Shown here piece after piece: positions 32,718-43,950 of a DNA stretch of 64,000 nt. Each line of letters begins with the position of its first letter. The stretch's first letter is position 1. The stretch comes from Lactarius indigo (taxonomy: Eukaryota > Basidiomycota > Agaricomycetes > Russulales > Russulaceae): the NCBI GenBank assembly GCA_025766275.1, contig JAFKAC010000056.1, positions 310,001 to 374,000 of the forward strand, read 5' to 3'. Below the pieces are notes generated by a model that was not told where the DNA came from, ran no database searches, and worked only from the letters and a program-made list of their open reading frames with translations. Made by a program: the position numbers and the translations under genes.

Positions 32718-33378
32718 CTACTCCGCATCATGCGATACCCCCTCGGTCGCCGAAGAGCTTCGCCGCGCGGTTTCGGCCAGTAAACTAGCCCGACCGAGCC
32801 GCTCCTCCTGCCACTGATACTCGTCGAAACTGATAACGCCCGCAGCGAGAAGGTCCCGAAACTCGGCAACGGCTAAGACGTACGGGTCCCGAAGCGCAGA
32901 TACCCCCGGTCCATGGATAACGTTCGCGATAACGGCGGACTGAGCGCGGCTGAATACGACGGCATACCGAATGAGCCGCGACTGGTGCTCCTCGAAAACG
33001 CCAGGGAATAATAGAAGCCATTCCAGCTCAGCATGAGGCGCGGCAGCTTCCTCGATGATGGTCCGAAGCTCCCGAGCAGACTCGGCGAGGCTATGAACAC
33101 CAGCACGGGCGGCCATGCGCTCGGCATATTCCTGGAAAAGTTAGGCGTCTAGCGAAGACAAGCGAAAAGAAGCGTCGTACCCAAGCGCGATAGAAATCTC
33201 GAAGGAAGTCGGCAACATCCGTGGGGCGGCGCTGAAGACCGAACCACCGCTCGGAAAGCACGGCCAGCTGCGCAATCGCACGCACATACGCGCGACGGTT
33301 TTCGCCATCGCTCGAGTCCACCAGACTAGAGTTATTCGAAGGAACGGGCATCGAGCGCAAAGGGAGAAAACGTTCCAT
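32718..33378 (-). CDS. F antisense gene 2 (two exons)
   Basis: Exons 33378-33181 and 33131-32718 with a 49-nt intron GTACGA...TTCCAG that contains a CTAAC branch-like sequence; product about 203 residues starting MERFLPLRSMP. The intron follows Trp (DFYRAW). The exon 2 domain matches gene 3: WLLLFPGV, then VAEFRDLLAAGVISFDEYQW. By eye the two proteins share about a third of residues over this stretch and keep the same intron position and phase, so they arose by duplication. Function unknown. Confidence 0.72.
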
Positions 33379-33617
33379 CCCTACTCACACCGCAAGCGCG
33401 ACAAAAGTATCGCCGGCGCCAAGATGCCGGCCCGACGCGGCAGCTGAGGACAGCCAAATTAAATTTTTCAGGGGGGGAAAGCGCAAGAAAAAGCGCAAGG
33501 CAATCGGCGCTAACTCATTTCAACGAAACGTGGCAAGATTGATACATTCCCAGGCACAGGGCAACACGGAAAGTCTATTTACAAATGTTCTACAAAGGTA
33601 GATCGGGCGACCGCGGC

Positions 33618-35089
33618 TTACTCGGCGCCGAGATCCCCGGAAATGCCCGCCCAGTCCATTTCGGCATCTTCCTCCTCATACTCGTATTCGGTCCCGTCTT
33701 CAATTTCATCCTCGTCAGCCGCTTCGGCATCATCACCCGAGAGCGCGTCAACGTCGATCGCTCGCTCCTTACCCTTCGACGAAGCGCGCGTTCGCGGCCG
33801 CTTCGGCGGCGGCTGCCCGAGAGAAGTGCCGGGCTCAACCATCATACCAAGATAGCTGGCCAACTGGAAGCGAAGGAAAATGATATTCTCGTCGATCAAC
33901 GTACGAGAAGCCATTGCGCGAGCAAGCTCAGCACGATAAAACACGATCGTCGCGGCGAGCTCGACGCCCGAACAGTCCTCTGGGGGACCGAAAAAGGCGC
34001 CGGCGCGAGCGTTGCCAGAGAACGAGCCGGCGCGAGCACTGCCAGACGGCGCGGGACCGGGCGAAGCGACACCGGGAGAGGGAACACGGGGAGGCGCGGC
34101 GGCGCCTGCCCGACGGCGACGACGGCGCAGAAGCGGCGCCCGAACACACGCGTGATCCCCGTGAACGCACCGCCAGCACGGATACGGCGGCGAACTACCG
34201 ACAACGGGCGCGCATTTCACCTTGCTCTTGATGCAAGTCACACACTAGAAGACAGGTTAGCCAACACTCAAGAGAAGCCAACCGAGACGCACCTGCCGCC
34301 ACCCAGCGATCAACGTGACATCCATCAGCTCGGGCGTATGACCGCGCTTAACGCCGCGACCGGTCCCCGACCCGGAAGCGACCGTGGGCTCCTCAGAAAG
34401 CGCGGCGGCGGCACCAGATGGGGAAGGCGCCGCCCCAGCCGCACGAAGAGCGGGAGATTGGATGGAACTCTGCGAAAAGAGTTCTGATAAGCCGAAGGCG
34501 GGAGAACCGCCGACGGGTGAAGGGCCGAGTGGGCGCGCGGACGACCGCAAGAGCGGCGATGGAACCGGCAGCGACGGCGGCATGTCGGGCCTGGTGTCGG
34601 CCGCGAGAATGGCCGCACGGTGGGCCTCGAACTCGGCGCGAGACAAAGTACCAGCCTCCACCTGTCGGCGGTACTCGGCGAGCCGCGCATAGTCACCGGG
34701 TATATCGGCCGACCCAGGCGGAACCGACGGCGCCAACAAGGAGCCCAGCCGCTCCTCGCTCCCAGCGACAAGACGAGGCGAATGTTCAAGCCAAGCCGCC
34801 GAAGCGAACGGAAGCAGGCAGCTGCGTGCAGCGCCAACAAGAGCGTCCACCTCCTGATCGACGCCAACATCTATGCCGGCCTCGATCGCCGACGAAACGA
34901 CAAGTTCCTGTCAACCCGATCAACCACGATCAGCACGGATCGAAGCCGACAAGTACTCACCAGAGCCGACGAAAAGGTCTGCGCGAGCTCATCGGCCGAC
35001 GCGGCATCCAGATCGGTCCTCTCAAACTTGGGGCGAAGACGCAAGAGCGACAACTTAGCGAACGAAAACACACGGGATTTTTGCGACAT
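33618..35089 (-). CDS. F antisense gene 1 (three exons): Zn2Cys6 protein
   Basis: Exons 35089-34961, 34907-34293 and 34244-33618; introns of 53 and 48 nt are GTGAGT...TTGACAG and GTGCGT...TTCTAG, the latter with CTAAC. All joins are phase 0, giving about 456 residues. Exon 2 resembles genes 2 and 3 (ALVGAARSCLLPFASAAWLE; EYRRQVEAGTLSRAEFEAH). The second junction creates a full binuclear zinc cluster: C-x2-C-x6-C-x11-C-x2-C-x6-C (CVTCIKSKVKC, then CWRCVHGDHAC), the fungal DNA-binding type. A basic run, a PPPKRPRTRASSKGKERA nuclear-signal-like stretch and a very acidic C-terminus follow. Inference: a nuclear DNA-binding regulator encoded by the retroelement. Confidence 0.75.
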
Positions 35090-35258
35090 GTTAGAAGAAT
35101 CGACTCAAGGAAGAAAAACGGCGAAAGGACGAAGATAACAATATCGGCGACAACGTATGGCGGACTCGCGGACCGTTCTCACGCTACCGGCACCGGCCGA
35201 CGACTTCTACCACGCGATGCTATTGCGCCGACTGACTGAGGACAGTCAGAAGCTCAGC

Positions 35259-35270
35259 CAAGAGGGGAAA
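35259..35270 (+). promoter_or_regulatory. Family F polypurine tract
   Basis: AAGAGGGGAAA directly precedes the 3' LTR start TGATACACCC. Confidence 0.65.
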
Positions 35271-36122
35271 TGATACACCCGGCGCGCCGCTAAGCGTTAA
35301 TTTTCGCTAATCTAAGCTAATACGACAATATGCGGCAGACCGGCCCAACCGGCCCGTCTAGAGTACTGCGATCGGTCACTCTCGGCGGCGGGAAGAGCGG
35401 CCCGTGGTGATGGGCCGAGACACCCGAATATTTTAGCCGCATATGCGAACGGTAGCCTACTGCTACAATCACGGGTGCGGCCCCAGCGCGGGGTACGGGA
35501 CGGTGCCTATATTAGCGCGGAACATGTGAAAGCCCCAGAAACCAATCAGGGCCGACATGGCGAATAGCGACATACCGGAGCGGCCGAGCAGAATCACAGG
35601 CGCGGCCATGGCGTGAATAGGCAAAGCAGCACCTAGGGTTGGTAAGGCGACACCCCAGAGAAGAGCGGATCAGACCGGCGTGGGTTTAAGGCAGGAGAGT
35701 AAGATGGACGTTCAGCAAGGGAAAAGCGGCGAGGTGCGGATTCGGTCGGCGAGCGGCAGCACATAAATAGCTCTATACCACAGGTACAAGAACAGCAACC
35801 TTCGGGGAGCCCATAGCGACTTCATTCTATTCATACGCTCATATCCTACTATTCGATTATCTACGACATCTATTCTATTTTGATTTCGCGAAGCACCCGT
35901 GTGTGCGTATTCGGCTATACCTCGGCTATTCGCAGCCCCGCGTCGCGTTAAGACTACATCGCTCTCACCTCGGTCGGCTCCGGCTCGTTCGGTCCCGCAT
36001 CGGTGCGCCTTCGGTTAAAGTCGCCATCGGCCGGATTATCGGTCCTATATTCCCTGACTTCTCGAACCCAATATCACTCCTTTACCGGTCGTTCTTGCGT
36101 TTAGCGACGGTTTAGGGTATCA
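35271..36122 (+). repeat. Family F 3' LTR
   Basis: 852 bp, near-identical to 24084-24935, followed by the second CCGG target copy at 36123-36126. Antisense gene 1 begins about 180 bp upstream, so its promoter must lie in this LTR or the short gap before it. Confidence 0.95.
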
Positions 36123-36126
36123 CCGG

Positions 36127-36597
36127 TTTCTATCAAGCGCCTTGCTTATCGACGCCCTCTTTTGATAAAGCTTGACATGTGCCAGTTTCCGACTTGTTTC
36201 CTCTCACGCGCGACCCCGCGTGATCCTCCTTTGTTCTGGATATATCTCTGCTTTGTTCCCTTTATGTTCGCTCCTTTCTTCCCCGACTTGACGATGGCGC
36301 CATCTGTTTGTGATGGCCACACAGCACGATTTCTATTTAACCCTAGTCATACCTAGCTTGTACGGTAGACTAGACTTCTTGTGTAATACTACACTCGTTT
36401 ACGCAGAGTCTCTTTGTCCCTCGATCCTCATTTTCGCTAGACCTTCGAGTCTTAGCCTCCCTCTATAGTCCGAGTGACATACGTCCTTGTGACTCTTGTG
36501 CATCATTCCTGCTGAAGTCGAGCCTTCGAGCTTTGACTACCGAGCGATTGACTGACTTGGTACAGGTCGTACTCAACGCCCCTGTAGTGGCGTTACA
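36127..36597 (+). repeat. Family D 5' LTR, second segment
   Basis: Continues the D LTR after the F insertion, TTTCTATCAAG...GGCGTTACA. It contains TATTTAA at 36334-36340 and the self-primer 11-mer AGACTAGACTT at 36367-36377, spacing 33 nt. Confidence 0.92.
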
Positions 36598-36599
36598 TT

Positions 36600-36610
36600 A
36601 AGTCTAGTCT
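36600..36610 (+). promoter_or_regulatory. Self-priming binding site of D
   Basis: AAGTCTAGTCT, two bases inside the LTR, is the exact reverse complement of 36367-36377. No TGG is present, so tRNA priming is unlikely. Confidence 0.75.
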
Positions 36611-36615
36611 CCACA

Positions 36616-38301
36616 GTGGCTCTCACCAGCCGAAGCCGAACACAGTTCGTCAAAGAGTACCTGGAGCGGCATCCTTACGACGACCTAAGACCTTCTATCA
36701 AAGGAACCGCTCTTTGGAGGAACACTCCACACGACGAAGGGTACTACGTCTACGACCCCGACAAACTCACATACGAACCAATCGAGTATATTGAAGATCA
36801 ACACATCTGGGCCTACGTTGCCTACTCCGACTCAAAGCATTCCTGGTACTCATATAAACCCGTACCTGCACACCTAGGCCTAGGACCCGGAAAAGGACAA
36901 ATCAGCGCCATCGAGGCCGATTCCGATATCGAAGAACCATCTTCCAAACCTGACTTAGACAACCCAACATTAACGCCTACCATCCAACGACCTGTGGATT
37001 TCGCATCATATGCCAACATGTCCACCACCCAACTCTCCACCACCCTCACCTCCTCACAACCAGCCGCAGGGTCCTCGACAGCGAATCCTGCAAGTAGTGG
37101 AGGACATCTTGTGGGAGGAAGTATGTCGGCAAGCGGAGGAGGCGCTGCGGGAGGCGCAGGAAGCCATCATGGAGGCGGTGCGCCTGGAGGTGGAGGCAGT
37201 GCGCCTGGAGGTGGAGGTGGTGCGCCTGGAGGCGGAGGCGGCGCGCCTGGAGGCGGAGGCGGCGCGCCTGGAGGCGGAGGCAGCGGAGCAGCAGCAGGTC
37301 CCCCCGCTGGAGGACCCCCCCCACCAAACGGACGACTCGGAGGGAATCCCCCGCCAGAATTCACTGGGGATCGAGAAGCCAGCAGAGCTTTCCTAAACGC
37401 CTTCGCACTCTACCGCGGGATGAACCCGAATGTCCAGCAATTGACCCTCCCTTATTCACGCGCTATGACCCTTCTCTCGTATATCCGAGGGCCATTAGTA
37501 GACGACTGGGTCGAAGAACAAATACAGTGGCTAGCCGACCAATTGGCGGGAGGAGTAGCCATGAACGCCGAAAACTTATGGAACACTATCGAAACAAGGT
37601 TTATCCAGGCGTACACCGACACTACCCAACAACAAAAGGCCCGCCACGCCATCCAAAATTTACGAATGGACAAAGAAGACATCGACACCTACATAGCCAA
37701 GTTCTCCAATTTGGCCAATAAGGCAGGATACAACAAGGACGAGGCCACTACCCTGGAAATTTTCCAGAAAGGCCTCCCGAATGCGCTGGTTATAAACGCG
37801 ATCAAGTTCCACCACCCTGTGGGCTGGGACGATTGGAAAACGGCGGTTACACTCCAGCAAGCGGAGTACCTCCTCCTCAAGGACAGACTCACCAAAGGGA
37901 GAACGGACAAGAAGGGAGGAGCCTCCCGCGACCAATGGTTGAACGCTCTCAACAAAACCAGGGACCCAAATGCAATGGACGTCAGCCGAACTCGCGCCAG
38001 GGCAGCAATGACGGAGGACAAAAAGAAACTACTTCAGAAAGAGGGAAGATGCTTCCGATGCCGAGGACAAGGACACATCTCCAGATTCTGTCCGCAAAAA
38101 ACAACCACTACCGTCAAAGCCGCAAGTACAAACGACCCTACCCCAACCACCGCTACCATCTCAATGACCGCATCACGCCCTCTTTCCAACGAGGAACAAG
38201 CTGATGCCCAAGTAGCAGCCTTGTTCGCCCAAACCCCTGAAGTACGAGAACTGATGGTGGACAAACTCTTCGGACAAAAGAAGGATTTTCTGAACGCTTG
38301 A
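36616..38301 (+). CDS. Family D Gag
   Basis: 561 residues with no internal stop, opening at GTG (an in-frame ATG lies at 37018). The N-terminal about 130 residues are a distinct module. A strongly Gly-rich tract of repeated GGGAP units (about 37180-37300) leads into the Gag domain (PPEFTGDREASRAFLNAF onward). A nucleocapsid knuckle CFRCRGQGHISRFC lies near residue 479. The end overlaps the -1 pol frame at GGATTTT. It is the only intact coding part of D. Confidence 0.9.
   Translation: MALTSRSRTQFVKEYLERHPYDDLRPSIKGTALWRNTPHDEGYYVYDPDKLTYEPIEYIEDQHIWAYVAYSDSKHSWYSYKPVPAHLGLGPGKGQISAIEADSDIEEPSSKPDLDNPTLTPTIQRPVDFASYANMSTTQLSTTLTSSQPAAGSSTANPASSGGHLVGGSMSASGGGAAGGAGSHHGGGAPGGGGSAPGGGGGAPGGGGGAPGGGGGAPGGGGSGAAAGPPAGGPPPPNGRLGGNPPPEFTGDREASRAFLNAFALYRGMNPNVQQLTLPYSRAMTLLSYIRGPLVDDWVEEQIQWLADQLAGGVAMNAENLWNTIETRFIQAYTDTTQQQKARHAIQNLRMDKEDIDTYIAKFSNLANKAGYNKDEATTLEIFQKGLPNALVINAIKFHHPVGWDDWKTAVTLQQAEYLLLKDRLTKGRTDKKGGASRDQWLNALNKTRDPNAMDVSRTRARAAMTEDKKKLLQKEGRCFRCRGQGHISRFCPQKTTTTVKAASTNDPTPTTATISMTASRPLSNEEQADAQVAALFAQTPEVRELMVDKLFGQKKDFLNA
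38283..38289 (+). promoter_or_regulatory. -1 frameshift heptamer GGATTTT (D gag/pol)
   Basis: Gag phase is G GAT TTT, four codons before the gag stop. The -1 product reads GFSERLNPAAW, closely matching the C2 product GFSGRLNPLAW across the shifted frame, so the shift site is conserved between families. Confidence 0.8.
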
Positions 38302-41300
38302 ACCCGGCGGCCTGGGCTAGAGCATTAAAACTTAGCGTGTACAATAGCAGATTCCGATCCATGCGAATTCCAGTACTTTTCAAATCTGCTCACGCGACGG
38401 CCGAACGAAACGTGTTGGTAGACTCGGGCGCAACAGACAATTTCATAAGCGCAAACCTTCTGAAACGACTCAAAATAGCCTGGCTACCTACCGAACGCTC
38501 CATCAAGATATGGAACATAGATGGAACTCACAACCAAGGAGGAGAAATCACATCTTTCACCGACCTCACCGTGAAGACCGGAGGAAAGACCCAAAACCTT
38601 CGATTCCTTATCACAGATCTAGGAAACGACGAAGTCATACTGGGATATCCTTGGTTCACGGCTTTCGAACCCAAGTTCCACTGGCGAGACGCCACACTCG
38701 ATGAAGAGTTCCAACCAGTAATCATCACCAGCCTATATTTGTCCGACGAAGCCATGCCTCTTGAAGCAACTATCAAGGCATTGGAGACGTACCAACTGGA
38801 CGAATCAGCCTGGGAACAGCTACAAAAAGAGGACGAACCCTATATCTGACTGCGAAAAACAACAACAGCATCAGAATTAGCGCAGCAGGAAGCGGCCAAA
38901 AGACCCCAGAAAACCTTCGAAGAGATGGTCCCGGAAGAATATCGGAGGCATCAGAAGGTTTTCAGCGAGGAAGGATCTCAGCGCTTCCCCCCTTCACGCC
39001 CATGGGACCACGCCATCGACTTAGTCCCAACTGCCCCTGAAACAATGGATTGCAAAGTGTACCCACTTACAATTCCGGAAAACGAAAAACTAACAGAATT
39101 CGTAACCGAACATCTGGAAAAGAAGTACATCCAACCATCCAAGTCTCCTTACGCATCTCCCTTCTTTTTCATCAAGAAGAAGGATGGGAAACTACGCCCG
39201 GTACAGGACTATCGCCGCCTCAACGAACTAACCATAAAAAACCACTACCCACTCCCCCTAATCCCTGAACTTATCGACAAGATCCGAGAAGCAAGGCTTT
39301 ACTCGAAACTTGATATCCGATGGGGATACAATAATGTTCGAATCAAACAGGGGGACGAATGGAAGGCGGCGTTCAAGACAAATCAGGGGTTATTCGAACC
39401 GCGAGTCATGTTTTTTGGCCTCACTAACTCCCCCAGCACCTTCCAAACCATGATGGATACTATCTTCCGGGAGTTAGTGCTGACAGGAGAAGTGATCGTC
39501 TATATGGACGATATCCTAATCGCGACCTCAGACGACCGCACCCACCACAGAATGATATTACACCAAGTCCTTGACCTCTGCGACAAACACGACCTATACA
39601 TCAAACCGGAAAAATGCGTGTTTGAAGTTTATGAGGTGGAATACCTGGGACTAATCATTGGGCACGGACAACTGCGAATGGACCCAGTCAAAGTGCAAGG
39701 AGTCCGAGAATGGAAGGCGCCGACATCACTCAAAGAAGTACGAGCCTTCTTAGGATTCTGCAATTTTTACCGGCGGTTTATACAGGGATTCTCTATAATT
39801 GCAAGACCCCTCCACGACCTCACGAAGAAAGATGTTCCCTGGGAATGGACGGAAACCAGACAAAAGCCTTCGACACCATCAAAGAGCGAATCAGTTCGGA
39901 ACCAGTCTTGTTATTCCCGAAACTAGATCAACCCTTCGAAATCGAAGTTGATGCTTCAAGTTACGCCCTAGGAGCTGTCCTAAATCAAAAGGGAGAGGAC
40001 AACAAAATGCATCCGGTCGCATTCTATTCCGAATCTCTATCGGAGGCCGAACGCAATTATGACATTTACGACAGGGAACTACTAGCGATCGTCAAAGCGT
40101 TACGTACCTGGCGAACATATCTCGTGGGATCCCCCCATCTGATAACGATCCACACGGACCACGCCAACCTGCAATACTGGAAAGAACCCAGGAAAATCAG
40201 TCGACGAGTAGCGCGGGAATTCCAAGAACTGTCGGAGTACAACTTTACACTCAAACATATCCCCGGTACCAAGAACACACAAGCAGACTCCTTGTCGAGA
40301 AGACCTGATTATGATGACGGCACCAGCGACAATGAGCACATCACAGTACTCCCAGACGACGTATTCCTCAGAAGTCACCCAAACGTCCATGCACGACATG
40401 GATATATGGACTCAAATTGCACAAAATATGGACGAAGCAGCACTCCTCCCATGGATAGAACCCCATAACCTAAAGAAACACGATGGGTTGTGGTGGAAGG
40501 GCGATGCTCTTGTTGTTGTGGGAAACAACAAACTTAAACGGGGGGTAATCACCTTTTTCCACGATACTCCAAGCGCAGGGCATCCAGGAATTACAAACAC
40601 TTTAGAGCTATTACGACGCGATTTCTGGTGGCCCAACATGCGCAAAGATGTGGAAGCCTACGTCAAGGGGTGCTGCAACATGCCAAAGCAACAAGATCAA
40701 TCATCACCGACAGAAGCCCCACTTGTTTCCCATCGCCACCGACCCATCGGCCGAACCGTTCGAAGTAGTAGCCATGGACTTCATAGTCAAACTCCCGATA
40801 TCAAAAGGGTTTGACTCAATCCTCACCGTCACGGACCACGACTGCTCAAAAGCGGCAATATTCATACCGTGTAACGAAGCCATAACGTCGGAAGGCGTGG
40901 CAAAACTCTATCTCCGACATGTCTATCCCCATTACGGCCTACCCCGAAGGATCATATCCGACCGAGATCCAAGGTTCGCGTCGATGTTCATGCGACAACT
41001 GTGTAAAACGTTGGGGATACAACAAAACGTATCATCAGCATATCATCCGCAAACAGATGGTCAATCAGAACGAACAAACCAATGGCTAGAGCAATACCTG
41101 CGACATTGGTGTAACGTGCAACAGGACAATTGGGCGGAACTTCTACCCTATGGCGCAATTCGCTCACAATTCTTGGAGAAATGCCACCACTAAGCACTCC
41201 CCGTTCTCTCTTATTATGGGATGGGAACCACGAACCTGCATGGATACCAAAACCATCACACAGCCCCGTGGTGGATCAAAGATTGGAAGAATTGCAAATA

Positions 41301-41837
41301 CTCCGACAACATGCACAAGACTAGTATCAAACACGCGCAGCACCTCATGGCCCAACGAGGAAAAACGGGGTTCACGCCTTATCAACAAGGGGATCAAGTA
41401 TGGTTAGAAGGGACCAATCTCCGTACCTTCTACCCCACGAATAAACTAGCCCCGAAACGATACGGACCCTTTAAAATTGCCAAGATTCTATCAGACTGTT
41501 TCGTACGAACTGGAACTTCCGGCATCATGGAAAATACACCTGGTATTCCACGCGAACCTTCTGACGCCATATAAGGAAACGGAGATGCATGGCGCAAACT
41601 ATACCCGGCCCCCACCGGATCCTCATCGATGGAGAAGAGGAGTATGAAGTGGAGCAGATCGAAGACGCCCAGGAACGAGGAAGGGGGCGCAAACTCCACT
41701 ATCTAGTAAAGTGGAAGGGATTCCCACCCAGTGACAACACATGGGAACCCGCAACAAACATGACCCACGCCACAGACGCCATTAAAGACTTCTACCGACG
41801 ATATCCGACCGCCAAAGGGGCTGGACGAACGATATAA
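38286..41837 (+). pseudogene. Family D Pol, multiply frameshifted
   Basis: Protease (LVDSGATDNFIS) is followed by a TGA at 38847-38849, RT (YMDDILIATSD), RNase H (VDASSYALG, TDHANLQYW), integrase (HPGITNTL; AMDFIVKL, SDRDPRF, DGQSERTNQ) and chromodomain ([12 protein letters not shown]...KWKGF). Frame changes are needed near 39850, 40390, 40675, around 41150-41220 and before 41589, so the copy is dead. The order and motifs match families B and C. Confidence 0.9.
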
Positions 41838-41880
41838 AGAAAACACCCCTATTGCACCCTCTGCTCCCTTCAGCCCAAGA

Positions 41881-43916
41881 ATGACCGACACCCCAGTAAC
41901 CGACACCACCCTCGTCAACGTCCTCAACAATCCCCCAGCTCGAAGCCGCCCTCGAACGAGGAATTGTCACCATCAATCTCACCGACATCCCCTGTCTGTC
42001 ACCACCACCGTCCCCCCAACATTTTACCATCACCGCCCCTATGCCCATCGAACTGAGAACCTGGGGAACTCACCCCGTCGACACCGGAGGAAGGGCAATA
42101 TTCTCCAACGCCACCCCCTCAACAACAGTCAACTCCTCCACCTGAATCACGGCTTCAATCCCCACCATCTTCCCCATCAGTCTACACCACCCCTACCTCT
42201 AGAACTGTTTACTCCAGTCCGCGTCCACACCCCCATTGACTACAATCGACCCGACTCCCCTCCCAATGACACAGACGACCCCTGGTGCCCCATTCTTTCC
42301 AAACACCCCCGGTACCCCCAAGTACTACCCATTACAAATCCCGCTACCAGACGGTGGATCTAACCCAGCGAAGTATATCTACTATCGCAAGGGATTCACC
42401 GAGGTAGTAGGGACAATGGGTGCGGGACAACCTCACTACGGAGAGGAGGTCTACCTCTCGTCACTCAGGCCGAACGTCTCGGCACCACCCTTTACAGCGG
42501 AACAACTACAGTTCTTTGACCCTCACGACATCCGCGCCTGCGCTCTGGACGAGACACTCATAGAGCTTAACTCACCTCGTCTCACGGCCGAGATTACTAG
42601 GCTGAGAACGGGACTTCTGGCACTCAAGGAACTCAACGAGAAGTGCGAGAAGCTGGAGGAGGACTGTTATGATCCGACGCTTCGGACCTAAGCCACAGTA
42701 TGTCTCCACCCTGCCTTCCCCTTCTGTACCATACCTTGTTACCAAAGGAGCTACTGCTACTAGTGGCGCTGTTTCTTTGATCCGAACTTCTGCTTACTCC
42801 GTTTAGTCTCTTTGATATTGTGTGGGCTTGTGTTCATGTTGTTTGGAACCCTGTCCTATATAAACCTGTACCATAGACCGTAGGAAGCCAGACTTGGCTT
42901 CGTTTGCAATCTAGCAACCTTGCCTCCGTACCTTGGTGTGACCTCGCCTTATTCCTCTCTTCTTGTGCATCCCCTACCTCAGTCCCTAACCAGGACACTT
43001 CGAAGTCTTTGCAGTTGAACTATATCAACGCGTTACACCTGTTATACTCTGTGCACTAGCAAGATCAAGTGTAGAGAAGTGTTAGACACTTCGGACGAGG
43101 AGTCCTACATTACAGAGTAGTGCTGCACCTTGTGCCACACTTTTATCACTCGTATTTCATAGCAATAAGACAACAGAAGTCTTCGCTTGATACTTGTGTG
43201 ACTCAGAACCTTTAGAACCCACGCCCCTGCTAGGGCGTAACAAGGACGCACGAAGACTACGAGCGGAACGGCTCACGGTCGACCTGATGCTAGCCAGTAC
43301 CAAGAGACGCCTTCAGTATGCAGGGGCGCTGACTACCATCGGCAATGAATACGCGCGTATGACGGCCCTACCAGCCCCACTCCGCCACTCCCGTTACGCC
43401 ATCCCATTTTCCCCACGACGCGGAGGACCACTAGAGTTTCCCCGCCTCGCCGACAAACCCCACCGCCGACGCTGCTATCACTGCAACAGCCCCCACCACA
43501 TAGTACGCGACTGCCCCACCAGACCGCGACCTGCCTGCCGACATTGCCAAAGTCAAGAACACCAATCCCATCGCTGTATATTCCGCCGCGCAGGTATGGT
43601 CGAAGAAGTGATCACGACCCATCAGGCAGATGAGCGTATACGGCAAGCAGTGGCTACGGAGGCCACCACCTCCTTTACCGTCCCCGAACCACCGACAATC
43701 GCGGCCCATACCCAAGGAAGGTGGTGTGGGCGGTGCTTCCGTACTGATGCCAATCATGACGAGATTCGGTGCCCACAGTACGAAATGTGTCGCAAGTGTG
43801 GCAAACGTGGACCCTTTCTTTTCCTCAAAACGCATTACTGTCGACTCGACATTTCTCCGTGGCCGGAAAATGACCTCGATGCCGACATCTACGACCTTAT
43901 AGATCCGGAGTCCTGA
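41881..43916 (+). pseudogene. Family D accessory tail with zinc-knuckle cluster, split by solo LTR
   Basis: After the chromodomain the element encodes a Pro-rich segment in one frame. From 42236 a continuous second frame runs YIYYRKGFTEVVG, LTAEITRLRTGLLALKE (coiled-coil-like) and KLEED. A solo B LTR interrupts it at 42665. After its removal the frame continues ARRLRAERLT and ends in four Cys/His motifs (CYHCNSPHHIVRDC, CRHCQSQEHQSHRC, CGRCFRTDANHDEIRC, CRKCGKRGPF) and the acidic end IYDLIDPES. The layout matches the family B tail, including its YDLMDFEAL end, despite low overall similarity. Confidence 0.85.
42665..43242 (+). repeat. Solo family B LTR
   Basis: 578 bp, TGTTATGATCC...GGCGTAACA, flanked by the 5-bp duplication AGGAC (42660-42664 and 43243-43247). 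Its removal restores the D reading frame. Its variants (ATCAACGCG, TACATTACAG) resemble LTR 2 at 21053. Confidence 0.95.
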
Positions 43917-43950
43917 AGTCGAGGCGTCTTCAGACCAAGACGGGGGGTAA

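Larger units (their letters stand above)
24084..36122 (+). mobile_element. Complete family F Ty3-type element with antisense gene cassette
   Basis: A 12,039-bp element with two 852-bp LTRs that differ at about two positions by eye, flanked by a 4-bp duplication CCGG (24080-24083, 36123-36126). Plus strand: gag, then pol in the -1 frame. Between pol and the 3' LTR lies 3.9 kb holding three spliced minus-strand genes. The primer site starts TGG, so it looks tRNA-primed, unlike families B, C and D. No chromodomain is recognised. It is young and structurally complete. Confidence 0.93.

Noticed and set aside
33585..34487. 300-residue plus-strand ORF
   Set aside because: It is opposite exon 3 and part of exon 2 of antisense gene 1; Arg-rich shadow composition and no motif.
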